Shown: positions 34,669-41,624 of the stretch, one piece after another
Numbering within the stretch: position 1 is the stretch's first letter
How the letters are laid out: each line of letters begins with the position of its first letter
NCBI GenBank assembly: GCA_001723765.1
Contig: MAYW01000024.1
Coordinates: 1 to 41,624 of the forward strand
Length of the DNA stretch: 41,624 nt
From: Candidatus Scalindua rubra
Lineage (GTDB): Bacteria > Planctomycetota > Brocadiia > Brocadiales > Scalinduaceae
Reading direction: 5' to 3'
The notes under the pieces: model-generated
The model's input: the letters and a program-made list of their open reading frames with translations, nothing else
Told to the model about the DNA's origin: nothing
Databases searched by the model: none
Position numbers and translations under genes: made by a program

Positions 34669-35877
34669 ATGATTGGTATTTCAAAGCTTTATTGTGGCAC
34701 AGTTGAACCTTCTGATGCATTAAGATATGGTAGAGAATCAAAAAAACTACCTTCACATCTATTACAATTTTCTAAGGATAAAAAACCCGTAGTTGTATGG
34801 AGTGTAGGGCAGCGATGCAATCTTAAATGTATTCATTGTTACTCTCAATCACAGAATATAGAGTATCCAAATGAATTAACCACAAAAGAGGCTAAGGCTC
34901 TACTTGATAACCTTGCAGAATATGGCGCGCCAGTAATTCTCTTTTCAGGTGGTGAACCTTTGATGAGAGAAGATTTAATGGAGTTAATATCTTATGCACG
35001 TAATAAGGGTTTGAGAGCAGTCATAAGTACAAATGGAACGCTAATTACTGAAGAAAAGGCAGAATCATTAAAACAGTTTGGCCTCTCGTATGTAGGAATA
35101 AGTCTAGACGGTTTAAAGGAAACCAACGATAAGTTCCGCGGTATCGAAGGTGCATTTGATGACGCATTACAGGGAATAAGGAATTGCCAAAAGGTAGGAA
35201 TAAAGGTAGGACTCCGCTTCACCATTAATAAAAGAAATGCTCAAGATATTCCAGGGATATTCAAGCTCATTGAAGAAGAAAATATTCCAAGGGTTTGTTT
35301 TTATCATCTAGTTTATTCAGGCAGAGGTTCCAGATTAATCGAAGAAGATTTATCACATGAAGAAACCCGTAACGTTGTTGACCTTATTATAGACAAAACA
35401 AAGGAAACACATGACCGTGGAAAGAAGATAGAGGTTTTAACGGTGGACAATCATGCTGATGGACCATATGTATACTTGAGATTGCTTAAAGAAGACCCCA
35501 AGCGAGCGGCGGAAGTACTGGAATTGTTAAAATGGAATGAGGGAAACAGCTCGGGAAAGGGACTTGCTTGCGTAAGTTGGGATGGCGCCGTACACGCTGA
35601 CCAATTCTGGAGACAGTACACGTTTGGCAATGTGCGTGAACGAAAATTCAGTGAAATCTGGGAAGATACACGGAATCCCCTTATAGCAAAACTAAAAGAT
35701 AAAAAACATCATGTTACCGGCCGTTGCGCTAAATGCAAATGGCTTGATATATGTGGTGGAAACTTCAGGGCGCGCGCCGAGGCATACTATGGTGATATGT
35801 GGGAACCAGACCCAGCATGTTATCTAACAGATGAGGAAATTGGTTTACTTGTGGATGAGCCTTTAACGGTCAAATAA
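34669..35877 (+). CDS. ahbC: AhbC: 12,18-didecarboxysiroheme deacetylase (radical SAM)
   Basis: A 402-residue radical SAM/SPASM enzyme. It begins MIGISKLYCGTVEPSDALRYG, the distinctive AhbC/NirJ1 opening, has the SAM cluster C50-x3-C54-x2-C57 (RCNLKCIHC), SGGEPLMRED, STNGTLI, and C-terminal auxiliary-cluster cysteines in GLACVSWDG, CAKCKWLDICGGN and PDPAC. AhbC removes acetate side chains from 12,18-didecarboxysiroheme to give Fe-coproporphyrin III in the alternative, siroheme-dependent heme pathway of archaea, sulfate reducers and some anaerobes. AhbD would complete it; no other Ahb gene is in this window. GAGGTGAT precedes the ATG at 34669. A NirJ role in heme d1 synthesis is the main alternative. 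Confidence 0.82.
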   Translation: MIGISKLYCGTVEPSDALRYGRESKKLPSHLLQFSKDKKPVVVWSVGQRCNLKCIHCYSQSQNIEYPNELTTKEAKALLDNLAEYGAPVILFSGGEPLMREDLMELISYARNKGLRAVISTNGTLITEEKAESLKQFGLSYVGISLDGLKETNDKFRGIEGAFDDALQGIRNCQKVGIKVGLRFTINKRNAQDIPGIFKLIEEENIPRVCFYHLVYSGRGSRLIEEDLSHEETRNVVDLIIDKTKETHDRGKKIEVLTVDNHADGPYVYLRLLKEDPKRAAEVLELLKWNEGNSSGKGLACVSWDGAVHADQFWRQYTFGNVRERKFSEIWEDTRNPLIAKLKDKKHHVTGRCAKCKWLDICGGNFRARAEAYYGDMWEPDPACYLTDEEIGLLVDEPLTVK

Positions 35878-36038
35878 GAATTCACCGCAAAGGCACAGAA
35901 AACGCAAAGAAAAAGCTTTAAATCATCACAATCTTCATTTCTAATACAGACTGCAAATCGTGGATGTTTACGTTGCTTCATATCTCTTAGTCCAATAAAC
36001 GTTTGATCTTGAATCGCTTTTTACCGAAAATAATTAGT

Positions 36039-37100
36039 TTATAACAAATTGATATAGTTGGGATTACATAAAACGTCTTCCTTTACGTCTTCCTTTACTT
36101 CCTTTACTTCTGTCGGGTTAAAATGTACTTTATTCCTCCCAATCAATCTTTCCAACTCTCTTATAGCTACCTGCCACTCCTTCTCAATTTCCTTTTCTAC
36201 TTCGGGAAGTCTAATTGCAAAAACAACATTTTCTTTAGTAAGAGTAGGTATATTATTAATTTTCCTAATGAGTTCTTTAGCAGTAGTCTCAAGAGCATCC
36301 TTTGATTCTGTATTCTTTGATGCAATGAATACAACAAAATTTTCGGCTAATACAGGAACTTTCTCTATATTGCTGTATTTGTAATTTACTTCGTTAGATT
36401 TGATAATCAAAAGCGATTTTTTGTTAACTATTTCCCTTTTATGAGTCTTCAAATCTCTAACTATTGCTAATTTAGTTAAGTAGTTTTTATAAAATTCTTC
36501 CCACTTTTTATCAAGATTATTGAGTGGACCCTTTCTATTTGCTGTGTCCTTAAGTAGTTTTCTCAATCCTTTTGCAGCTTTAGGATAAAGTGTTTGAACC
36601 TCTCCTTTTGAATGAATAATATCCACGTTTAGAAAGTCTTCACTGTCCACAAAAAGGTCAACTATTAAACCATTTTCTAAATTTTTGCTTGCTTCAATAC
36701 TATCCTTTCTGCGTTTTTGTAAAATTGCTACAGAACTAGATGCTTTCATTGGTGCTTCAAATGCTAGTATGAACAAAGGATTTCTGTAATCATAATAGAA
36801 ATCCCAATTGAGAGCATTAGAAGCAGGTCTTGCATGAAGAACATTTCTTTTTAATTCAAGCAGGATTTTAGTATCATCCCTCATAATATTTTCCTCTTTG
36901 ATACTAATATCTATACCAACACCTCCACAACTGGGTAATCGTATTATATAACCTCCAAAGAACTCATTTCCATGTTTGAAATACTCAACATTGGAAATAC
37001 CTTTACGTGTAGGCCGTACATAAGTATATTTAATCGGAAATTGCTTCAGTAAGTAATCTAGCGAAATTTGTGCCCTTGAAGTGGCTTCTCTGAATTTCAT
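36039..37100 (-). CDS. Hypothetical protein, unknown function
   Basis: I do not recognise this 353-residue protein. It has no signal peptide or membrane helix. The sequence is rich in lysine and glutamate, with a likely alpha/beta first half (GYIIRLPSCGGVGIDISI, DTKILLELKRNVLHARP) and a helical second half ending in a KEVKEDVKEDV tail. The possible nuclease-like text DTKILLELKR is not enough for a PD-ExK call. The start is placed at the ATG at 37100 (MKFREATSRAQ). A longer TTG-started form (37127) would begin inside a palindrome. It lies between ahbC and a divergent integron integrase, a place where gene cassettes sit in integrons, but no attC site was found. Confidence 0.5.
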   Translation of the reverse strand: MKFREATSRAQISLDYLLKQFPIKYTYVRPTRKGISNVEYFKHGNEFFGGYIIRLPSCGGVGIDISIKEENIMRDDTKILLELKRNVLHARPASNALNWDFYYDYRNPLFILAFEAPMKASSSVAILQKRRKDSIEASKNLENGLIVDLFVDSEDFLNVDIIHSKGEVQTLYPKAAKGLRKLLKDTANRKGPLNNLDKKWEEFYKNYLTKLAIVRDLKTHKREIVNKKSLLIIKSNEVNYKYSNIEKVPVLAENFVVFIASKNTESKDALETTAKELIRKINNIPTLTKENVVFAIRLPEVEKEIEKEWQVAIRELERLIGRNKVHFNPTEVKEVKEDVKEDVLCNPNYINLL

Positions 37101-37122
37101 CAATTTTACCAATGCCACAAAA

Positions 37123-37190
37123 CCCAACCTGGCAGAGCCAGAACCAAAAAGGTATAAATTATTGAAGTGTTCTGGCTCTGCCAGGTTGGG
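37123..37190. repeat. 22-base perfect inverted repeat
   Basis: CCCAACCTGGCAGAGCCAGA at 37123-37142 and its extension to 37144 are the exact reverse complement of 37169-37190. The 24-base loop is AT-rich. It lies just upstream of the hypothetical gene and covers its alternative TTG start. A transcription-blocking hairpin or dispersed repeat is likely; it does not fit the attC consensus. Confidence 0.75.
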
Positions 37191-37333
37191 GATTTAACAT
37201 AGATTATGCCGCCTAAATGCGGTATTATTTTACGGCTACCAACTAAATTTATGTTGTAACTATATGAAATATTGATTATTACATCAATAACAATATAATA
37301 TTAAAAATTGAAATTACTGAAGGCGAGTTTTCT

Positions 37334-37831
37334 ATGAAATTGTTAGATCAAGTTCGTAATGTGATTCGGAAAAAGCATTATTCGATTCGAACTGAACATC
37401 TGGAACGTGTAAGGATTATGCATGAACAGGACTTAAAAAATGGGTATGGTGAAGTTTATCTACCCTTCGCATTGGAAAGAAAATATCCAAATGCTGCAAG
37501 TGAATGCGGTTGGCAGTATGTATTTCCTTCTGAAAAAATATCTAAAGATCCAAGAAGCGGCAAGATGCGCCGCCACCACATAAACGAGAGCACTTTACAG
37601 CGAGCGGTGCAAAAAGCATCACACAAGGCGGGCCTGGTAAAGCCTGTAAGCCCCCACATATTTAGGCACAGCTTCGCAACGCACCTTCTTGAGGCAGGGT
37701 ATGATATCAGAACGGTACAGGATCTGCTCGGCCACAAAGATGCATCTACAACAATGGTCTATACACACGTCATCAATAAAGGTGGAATGGGAGTACAAAG
37801 TCCACTGGATACGCTAGATTTTGTCCGCTAA
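37334..37831 (+). pseudogene. intI: Integron integrase IntI, internally deleted
   Basis: A 165-codon frame. It starts with the usual integrase opening [20 protein letters not shown] (SAM-like N-terminal helix), then jumps at about residue 22 straight to [13 protein letters not shown] and [18 protein letters not shown], which belong to the IntI-specific additional helix region. The C-terminal catalytic part has H108-x2-R111 (HIFRHSF), LGHKD with H134 and the nucleophile Y143 in YTHV, and ends [10 protein letters not shown]. IntI proteins are about 320-340 residues; roughly 150 residues, including the first catalytic arginine and lysine, are missing, while the frame is kept. It should be inactive. 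It shows that an integron once stood here, with its cassettes probably upstream toward the divergent hypothetical gene. Confidence 0.82.
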
Positions 37832-37935
37832 GGAATGCAGGAAACTCAGGAAAAAATATACAAGACAAAGGCCTGGATTTTGAACTGTTCCTGTAATTCC
37901 TGCTTTCTTAAGATGTATTATTTATTTGTCTGTAA

Positions 37936-38880
37936 ATGATAATGAGTATTACTTTACAAATACTTACTGGTCCGACGGCTACTGATAAAACAGAGATTGG
38001 ATTTAATATTGCTCGGGAAATTGAAGGCGAGATAGTTTCTGCTGACTCAATGCTTTTTTATCGGGGGATGAATATTGGGACGGCAAAACCATCTCTGAGC
38101 ATGAGGAAGATTGTCTCACATCATTTAATAGATATAATTTATCCATGGGAAAGTTATAGTGTTGGAAAGTACGTCAGGGATGCAGAAGAAGTTATAAGTA
38201 ACCTTTTTAAGAAAAAGAGAAAGTTTCTAATTACGGGAGGCAGTCCACTTTATATAAAGGGTATTATTAATGGCATTTTTAATGGGCCGGAAGCGGATTG
38301 GAGTATTCGTGAAAAACTGAAGAGAATTGCAAATAAAAAAGGGAGTTCATTTGTTCATGGTATTCTGCAAAAGGTAGATCCTGTTAAAGCTAAAGAACTA
38401 CATCCAAATGACCTACGACGTGTAATACGTGCTATAGAGATATATAAGAAAACGGGCAGACAAGTTTCAGTACTCCAAGAACAATATAGAAAAACAAGAA
38501 AGAATTATAAATTTAAGATTATATGCTTAACAAGAGAGAAGGAAGACCTTTATCGGAGGATTGATAAAAGAGTTGAAACAATGTTTGAAAAAGGCCTTGT
38601 CGATGAGGTTCAGTCTTTGTTAGATAACCCAAAAGGTTTAAGCAGACAAGCAAAGCAGGCGCTTGGTTATAAAGAAGTTATTTGCTATCTTGAAGGTGAA
38701 TGTACATTAAGCGAAACAAAGGAAATGATAAAATTAAACACACGTAAGTTTTCCAAAAGACAGATGACGTGGTTCCGGAGTTTTCCGGGAATTCATTGGT
38801 TGGAAATAAAGGGGCATGAAGAGTCAAAAGAAATTTCTGAGAAAATTGTTTTAATGTTAAATGCTCATGCCACTACGTGA
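37936..38880 (+). CDS. miaA: tRNA dimethylallyltransferase MiaA with altered P-loop
   Basis: MiaA transfers a dimethylallyl group from DMAPP to N6 of A37 in tRNAs reading UNN codons. The protein (314 residues) has the family P-loop region LTGPTATDKTE, SADSMLFYRGMNIGTAKPS (DSMQxYRGMDIGTAKP consensus), HHLIDII, TGGSPLYIKGI, and DLRRVIRAIEIYKKTG, and ends with KRQMTWFRSF, all diagnostic. The P-loop reads GPTATDKT, not GPTASGKT: the invariant glycine before the lysine is D17 (GAT at 37984). This could weaken nucleotide binding, or be a sequence error. The start is the ATG at 37936 or 37942. There is no clear ribosome site. The preceding integrase fragment ends about 100 bases upstream. Confidence 0.92.
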   Translation: MIMSITLQILTGPTATDKTEIGFNIAREIEGEIVSADSMLFYRGMNIGTAKPSLSMRKIVSHHLIDIIYPWESYSVGKYVRDAEEVISNLFKKKRKFLITGGSPLYIKGIINGIFNGPEADWSIREKLKRIANKKGSSFVHGILQKVDPVKAKELHPNDLRRVIRAIEIYKKTGRQVSVLQEQYRKTRKNYKFKIICLTREKEDLYRRIDKRVETMFEKGLVDEVQSLLDNPKGLSRQAKQALGYKEVICYLEGECTLSETKEMIKLNTRKFSKRQMTWFRSFPGIHWLEIKGHEESKEISEKIVLMLNAHATT

Positions 38881-39607
38881 CACTACGAATTATGAAAATT
38901 CTAGATTCCCTGTTTCCTTGCCATGAGGGCTATAACCACGGGAATGACATAAGGAGTAACAAATTGTCATTCCCGACTCCGATCGGGAATCTATTTTCGG
39001 ATCAAAAACGCATAGATAATAGAGAAAATTATTGACACGCATCTTGTTATGTTTATAATTTATAGTAACTTAACATTTTTTTATATGATATATTTATAGC
39101 TTCAACGTCATAATATAACATAATCATCACCCATTTGGAATTTAACAAAAGATTCTTTACTTCATTTAAAATAACATTCATCTCGAAAATATCCGAATCC
39201 CTCATTTTTATAATTATGAGGGAGACATCGATGGGTTAACTCAAATCGGCCTCCTCCAGTCATTCTGAGCAAGTAAACATGTCGAAGGAATTCACTTTAT
39301 TTTCAAATTAGCATTAGTATGTTTTAAGAGAATCGTAAGGTTGAATAATCTTTTGACTGAATTTACAGTAAGGTTCCAATCGTTCCTCAGAATGACAGCG
39401 CCTGTCACTCTGAACCCTTCGCTTCTGTCATTCTGAGCCCGCATCCTTGCTTCCGCAAGGAAGCAGCGGGGGAAGAATCTGAATGTGAGACGCTCAGGCT
39501 AAACTCCGTGAAGAGTCTCAATATTATGACAGTTAAAAAACGTCACCGTAATTATGAATTAGAGCACTTAGTTCAGGTGCAAAACTAGTTTTTATTCAAG
39601 GCAAAGT
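38881..39607. repeat. Spacer with several dispersed palindromes
   Basis: A 727-base gap without a gene. ATTCCCGA/TCGGGAAT at 38969-38990 repeats the hairpin inside the MITE-like element at 4222-4242. GTCATTCTGAG-type sequence occurs at about 39262 and again, in both directions, at 39388-39398 and 39425-39435 (CAGAATGACAG/CTGTCATTCTG). CCTTGC-TTCC-GCAAGG lies at 39445-39460. The AT-rich stretch 39010-39240 may hold promoters, but no clear one was found. Confidence 0.6.
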
Positions 39608-41311
39608 ATGAAGGTTTTAAATTTTCTTAATGATAAGAATTTTGGAGAGATTTACAAAAAAGGTCTAAGTTCCGTTAAACTGTCAAGGGATAAAAGCGCC
39701 TGGGGTTTGGAGCTTGGCGATAGTGGATTAAAGGCCGTGAAGGCACGATTTCACGATGGGGCGCTGTTCATAGAAGCAATAGATAGGGTCGACTATTCAT
39801 CGATTAATCATGAAATTACTTCTAAAAGGTCAGAGCTTATTGAAAATGCTTTAAACATTTTTAGAGGGCGTAATTTAGTAAATAAATCGGACAAAATAAT
39901 TATTTCTCTTTCAGGAAAAATGATACTCTCAAGATTTTTTTCACTCCCCCCTATTAAGAAAAGTCGTATTGCAGAAGCGATAGGATATGAATTGCGTAAA
40001 CAGGTCCCTTTTGAACCAGATGAAATTGTTTGGGATTACCAGCAGTTTGAAGATGACGAAGCGACTGATAGTGGTATTAAAATAGGGCTATTTGCCACGA
40101 AAAAGGAGAATATATATGGTCTTTTACCAGGCCTGGCACCAATAAAAATGAATGTGGAAGCAATTCAAATCACACCTATTGCAATATATAATCTTGTACA
40201 CTTATATTCTGATTCTGACGATGATGTTATTGTTATAAATGTCGAAAAGGGAAACACTGATTTTATAGTGGTTGGAAGATCAAAATACTGGAATAGAAGT
40301 ATTCCGATTTCAGAGGTAAATACAGCCCTTGTACGGGAAATACAAAGATCAATAGGATATTATGTATCTGTCTCGAAAGGAACTAAGCCGGAAATTATAT
40401 ACTTGATGGGTGAAGTTTTTGAGGATGATAGTAAAATAAAATTTATTGATGAAAACTTAGAAGGCAAGGTTAACTTTTTGGATCTGTTGGATAAAATTAA
40501 GATATCAAAAGACTTTGATCACCCAGCATTTAATAAAAGAAATATTTATGGTTTTGAAGCAGCGTTGGGGCTTGCCTTACAAGGTCTAAACCTTGGTGAA
40601 ATTAAAATAAACCTGCTCCCGCCTGACTACATAAAGGAAAAGCAGGTATCAAAACGAAAAATATTTGCTTGCGTTATTACAATCGCAATTTTTTTGAGCT
40701 TACTCACACAGAGTATTAAGGATTATAGAATTTGGAAGTCCCTTTCGAGTGGTGTCGATGCCGTAAACGAAACATTTAATGAAGTTAAAAAATTTGAAAG
40801 GATTTACAAGGGTATAGAAAGAAAAGTTAAAGAAGAAGAAAAGAATCTACATATTTGGGAGTCAATAGGTGTTCAGGGAAGTTTCTGGATAGAGGCAATT
40901 CATAAGGTTATAGATATCATTCCAGAAAATGTTTATTTGTTAAGTATAGAATCATTATGGGATATTCCTCGTGTTGGTAAAGAGGAGAGATCGGGTAGTA
41001 AAGGATTTTTTGAAAGGAAAAAGGTAAAAACATCCAAAGAAATTGATACTTCAAAAGAAGTATTGATTATGAATATTAAGGGAGAAAGTTCTGCTCCAGA
41101 GGTATCATATATAGAGGAAAAAGTTAGAAAACCTTTAGAGAATTTAACATTATTTGACGAGCAAGTACCCGTATTTAGTGATGTAAGGTTAGTGGAAGGT
41201 TCAGTGCATCATGTTAAGTCATTGGAAAATGTTTCTGGCGATTTAAATGATGACCTAAATGTTAAACCAATTTCATTTGAAATACAATGTATAGTAAGAC
41301 CGTTAAATTAA
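39608..41311 (+). CDS. pilM: PilM-PilN fusion, type IV pilus assembly protein
   Basis: A 567-residue protein joining two pilus-assembly parts. Residues 25-345 are PilM, the actin-like ATPase (WGLELGDSGLKAVKA, PIKKSRIAEAIGYELRKQVPFEPDEIVWDYQ, INVEKGNTDFIVV and the late GFEAALGLAL). One transmembrane helix follows (about 350-368, IFACVITIAIFLSLL), then a coiled coil (about 385-425, KKFERIYKGIERKVKEEEKN) and a PilN-like domain (FWIEAIHKVIDIIPENVYLLSIE). Normally PilM is a cytoplasmic ring that binds the N-terminus of a separate PilN. Here they are covalently joined, as in some planctomycete-like proteins. It would support type IV pili or a type II secretion-like system. The genes for PilO/PilQ are expected downstream, beyond the window. 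An AAGGC lies before the ATG. Confidence 0.85.
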   Translation: MKVLNFLNDKNFGEIYKKGLSSVKLSRDKSAWGLELGDSGLKAVKARFHDGALFIEAIDRVDYSSINHEITSKRSELIENALNIFRGRNLVNKSDKIIISLSGKMILSRFFSLPPIKKSRIAEAIGYELRKQVPFEPDEIVWDYQQFEDDEATDSGIKIGLFATKKENIYGLLPGLAPIKMNVEAIQITPIAIYNLVHLYSDSDDDVIVINVEKGNTDFIVVGRSKYWNRSIPISEVNTALVREIQRSIGYYVSVSKGTKPEIIYLMGEVFEDDSKIKFIDENLEGKVNFLDLLDKIKISKDFDHPAFNKRNIYGFEAALGLALQGLNLGEIKINLLPPDYIKEKQVSKRKIFACVITIAIFLSLLTQSIKDYRIWKSLSSGVDAVNETFNEVKKFERIYKGIERKVKEEEKNLHIWESIGVQGSFWIEAIHKVIDIIPENVYLLSIESLWDIPRVGKEERSGSKGFFERKKVKTSKEIDTSKEVLIMNIKGESSAPEVSYIEEKVRKPLENLTLFDEQVPVFSDVRLVEGSVHHVKSLENVSGDLNDDLNVKPISFEIQCIVRPLN

Positions 41312-41624
41312 ACTCCTTACACTGTTTAGTCTTTAAGTCGACAATTTCTTGCTTTTTTTGACTGCCCGTCCGAACGGATTCATCCGGGCGGGGAAATTGT
41401 CACCTAGACTGTTCTACCACACCTTCGGTGTGTTAAAGAAAAATGTCTAATAACAGCTTTTGTGGATTAAGCCCTGTGGAGTATTTTCGGTGGATTCGGC
41501 CTAAGGGCCTTAATCCACCCTACACCTGATCTAAATTAGATCGACAAGTTTTTTTAAAGTAACAACCTCTCTGAGTCGTAGACTCTACGAGTCGGGGACC
41601 GGTTGAGCCAAAAGTAAACAGTTT
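41312..41624. repeat. 3' spacer with a palindrome cluster
   Basis: No gene was seen in these 313 bases. GACAATTTC/GAAATTGTC (41339-41347 and 41393-41401) bounds a CCCGTCCG...CGGGCGGG stem of the same family as 20034-20060. Then come CACACC-TTC-GGTGTG (41420-41434), GGTGGATT/AATCCACC (41489-41519), GATCTAATTTAGATC-like (41528-41542) and GACTC-TAC-GAGTC at about 41581-41593. Together they form a run of unrelated hairpins like that after recA. Confidence 0.6.

Noticed and set aside
35878-36038. attC recombination site next to the broken integron integrase
   Set aside because: No R''/R' cores with GTTRRRY/RYYYAAC in the right order were found. The palindrome at 37123-37190 also does not fit.
1-41624. 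CRISPR array
   Set aside because: No regularly spaced direct repeats of 23-40 bases with unique spacers were seen. The repeats here are palindromes scattered singly.
1-41624. tRNA, rRNA or other known RNA genes
   Set aside because: No cloverleaf with a TTCGA-type arm and no rRNA sequence was recognised by eye in any spacer. A covariance-model scan could still find a small RNA.

Overview
The window is an AT-rich stretch of bacterial chromosome. Core genes (cmk, mtaB, recA, miaA, a uvrD-type helicase, a fused pilM/pilN, the alternative-heme gene ahbC) are interleaved with a large accessory island, decaying genes and an unusual density of short palindromic repeats. Gene content and protein style (AhbC, PilM-PilN fusion, DUF763, DUF364, AsmA, a chromosomal integron integrase) suggest an anaerobic, cytochrome-using bacterium, perhaps a Planctomycetota/anammox relative such as Candidatus Brocadiales. 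This lineage call is inference; no rRNA or tRNA gene is visible to support it.

Layout. 1-2497 (minus strand): the start of cmk with two reading-frame breaks, a secreted PLD-family nuclease, and mtaB. 2498-4466: a STAS/HATPase protein between two repeat-rich spacers, one of which holds a MITE-like element. 4467-7085: gph-like phosphatase, AP-endonuclease-IV-like TIM barrel, DUF364. 7319-7577: a ribbon-helix-helix antitoxin whose VapC partner survives only as 12 codons. 7946-20182: the defence-type island. It holds a PLD-helicase (frameshifted near its 3' end), a NYN nuclease, an Eco57I-type methylase carrying two in-frame repeat insertions, an AAA_13/RloC-like ATPase cut by an amber codon, an ImmA/IrrE-type regulator-protease with a DUF4411 PIN-like partner, and a repeat-riddled DUF3326 fragment. 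20556-26372: SSS symporter, UvrD-like helicase overlapping DUF763, and an HD-GYP protein, with ghost copies of the 5' ends of the DUF763 and HD-GYP genes nearby. 26947-29931: a large AsmA-like protein. 30136-32231: a two-gene operon joining a phosphoribosyltransferase-like protein to a trypsin-like protease. 32429-33991: cvpA-recA. 34669-35877: ahbC. 36039-37831: an orphan gene and an internally deleted integron integrase. 37936-38880: miaA with an altered P-loop. 39608-41311: pilM-pilN fusion.

How the genes work together. The helicase-NYN-methylase-ATPase run is tightly packed, with overlapping starts and stops, and reads as one restriction/defence operon in which two members appear damaged. 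The PRTase-like/protease pair is translationally coupled (ATGA) and is the best candidate for a poorly described system: a nucleotide-binding sensor-like protein that ends in a short GVGVGY-type domain normally found beside such proteases, followed by the protease itself with an apparent His-Asp-Ser triad.

A recurring theme is repeat-driven remodelling. Several palindrome families occur both between genes and inside reading frames (mtaB C-terminus, helicase, methylase twice, DUF3326 twice, AsmA stop codon). Some frame breaks lie in homopolymer runs and could be assembly errors; raw reads would decide.
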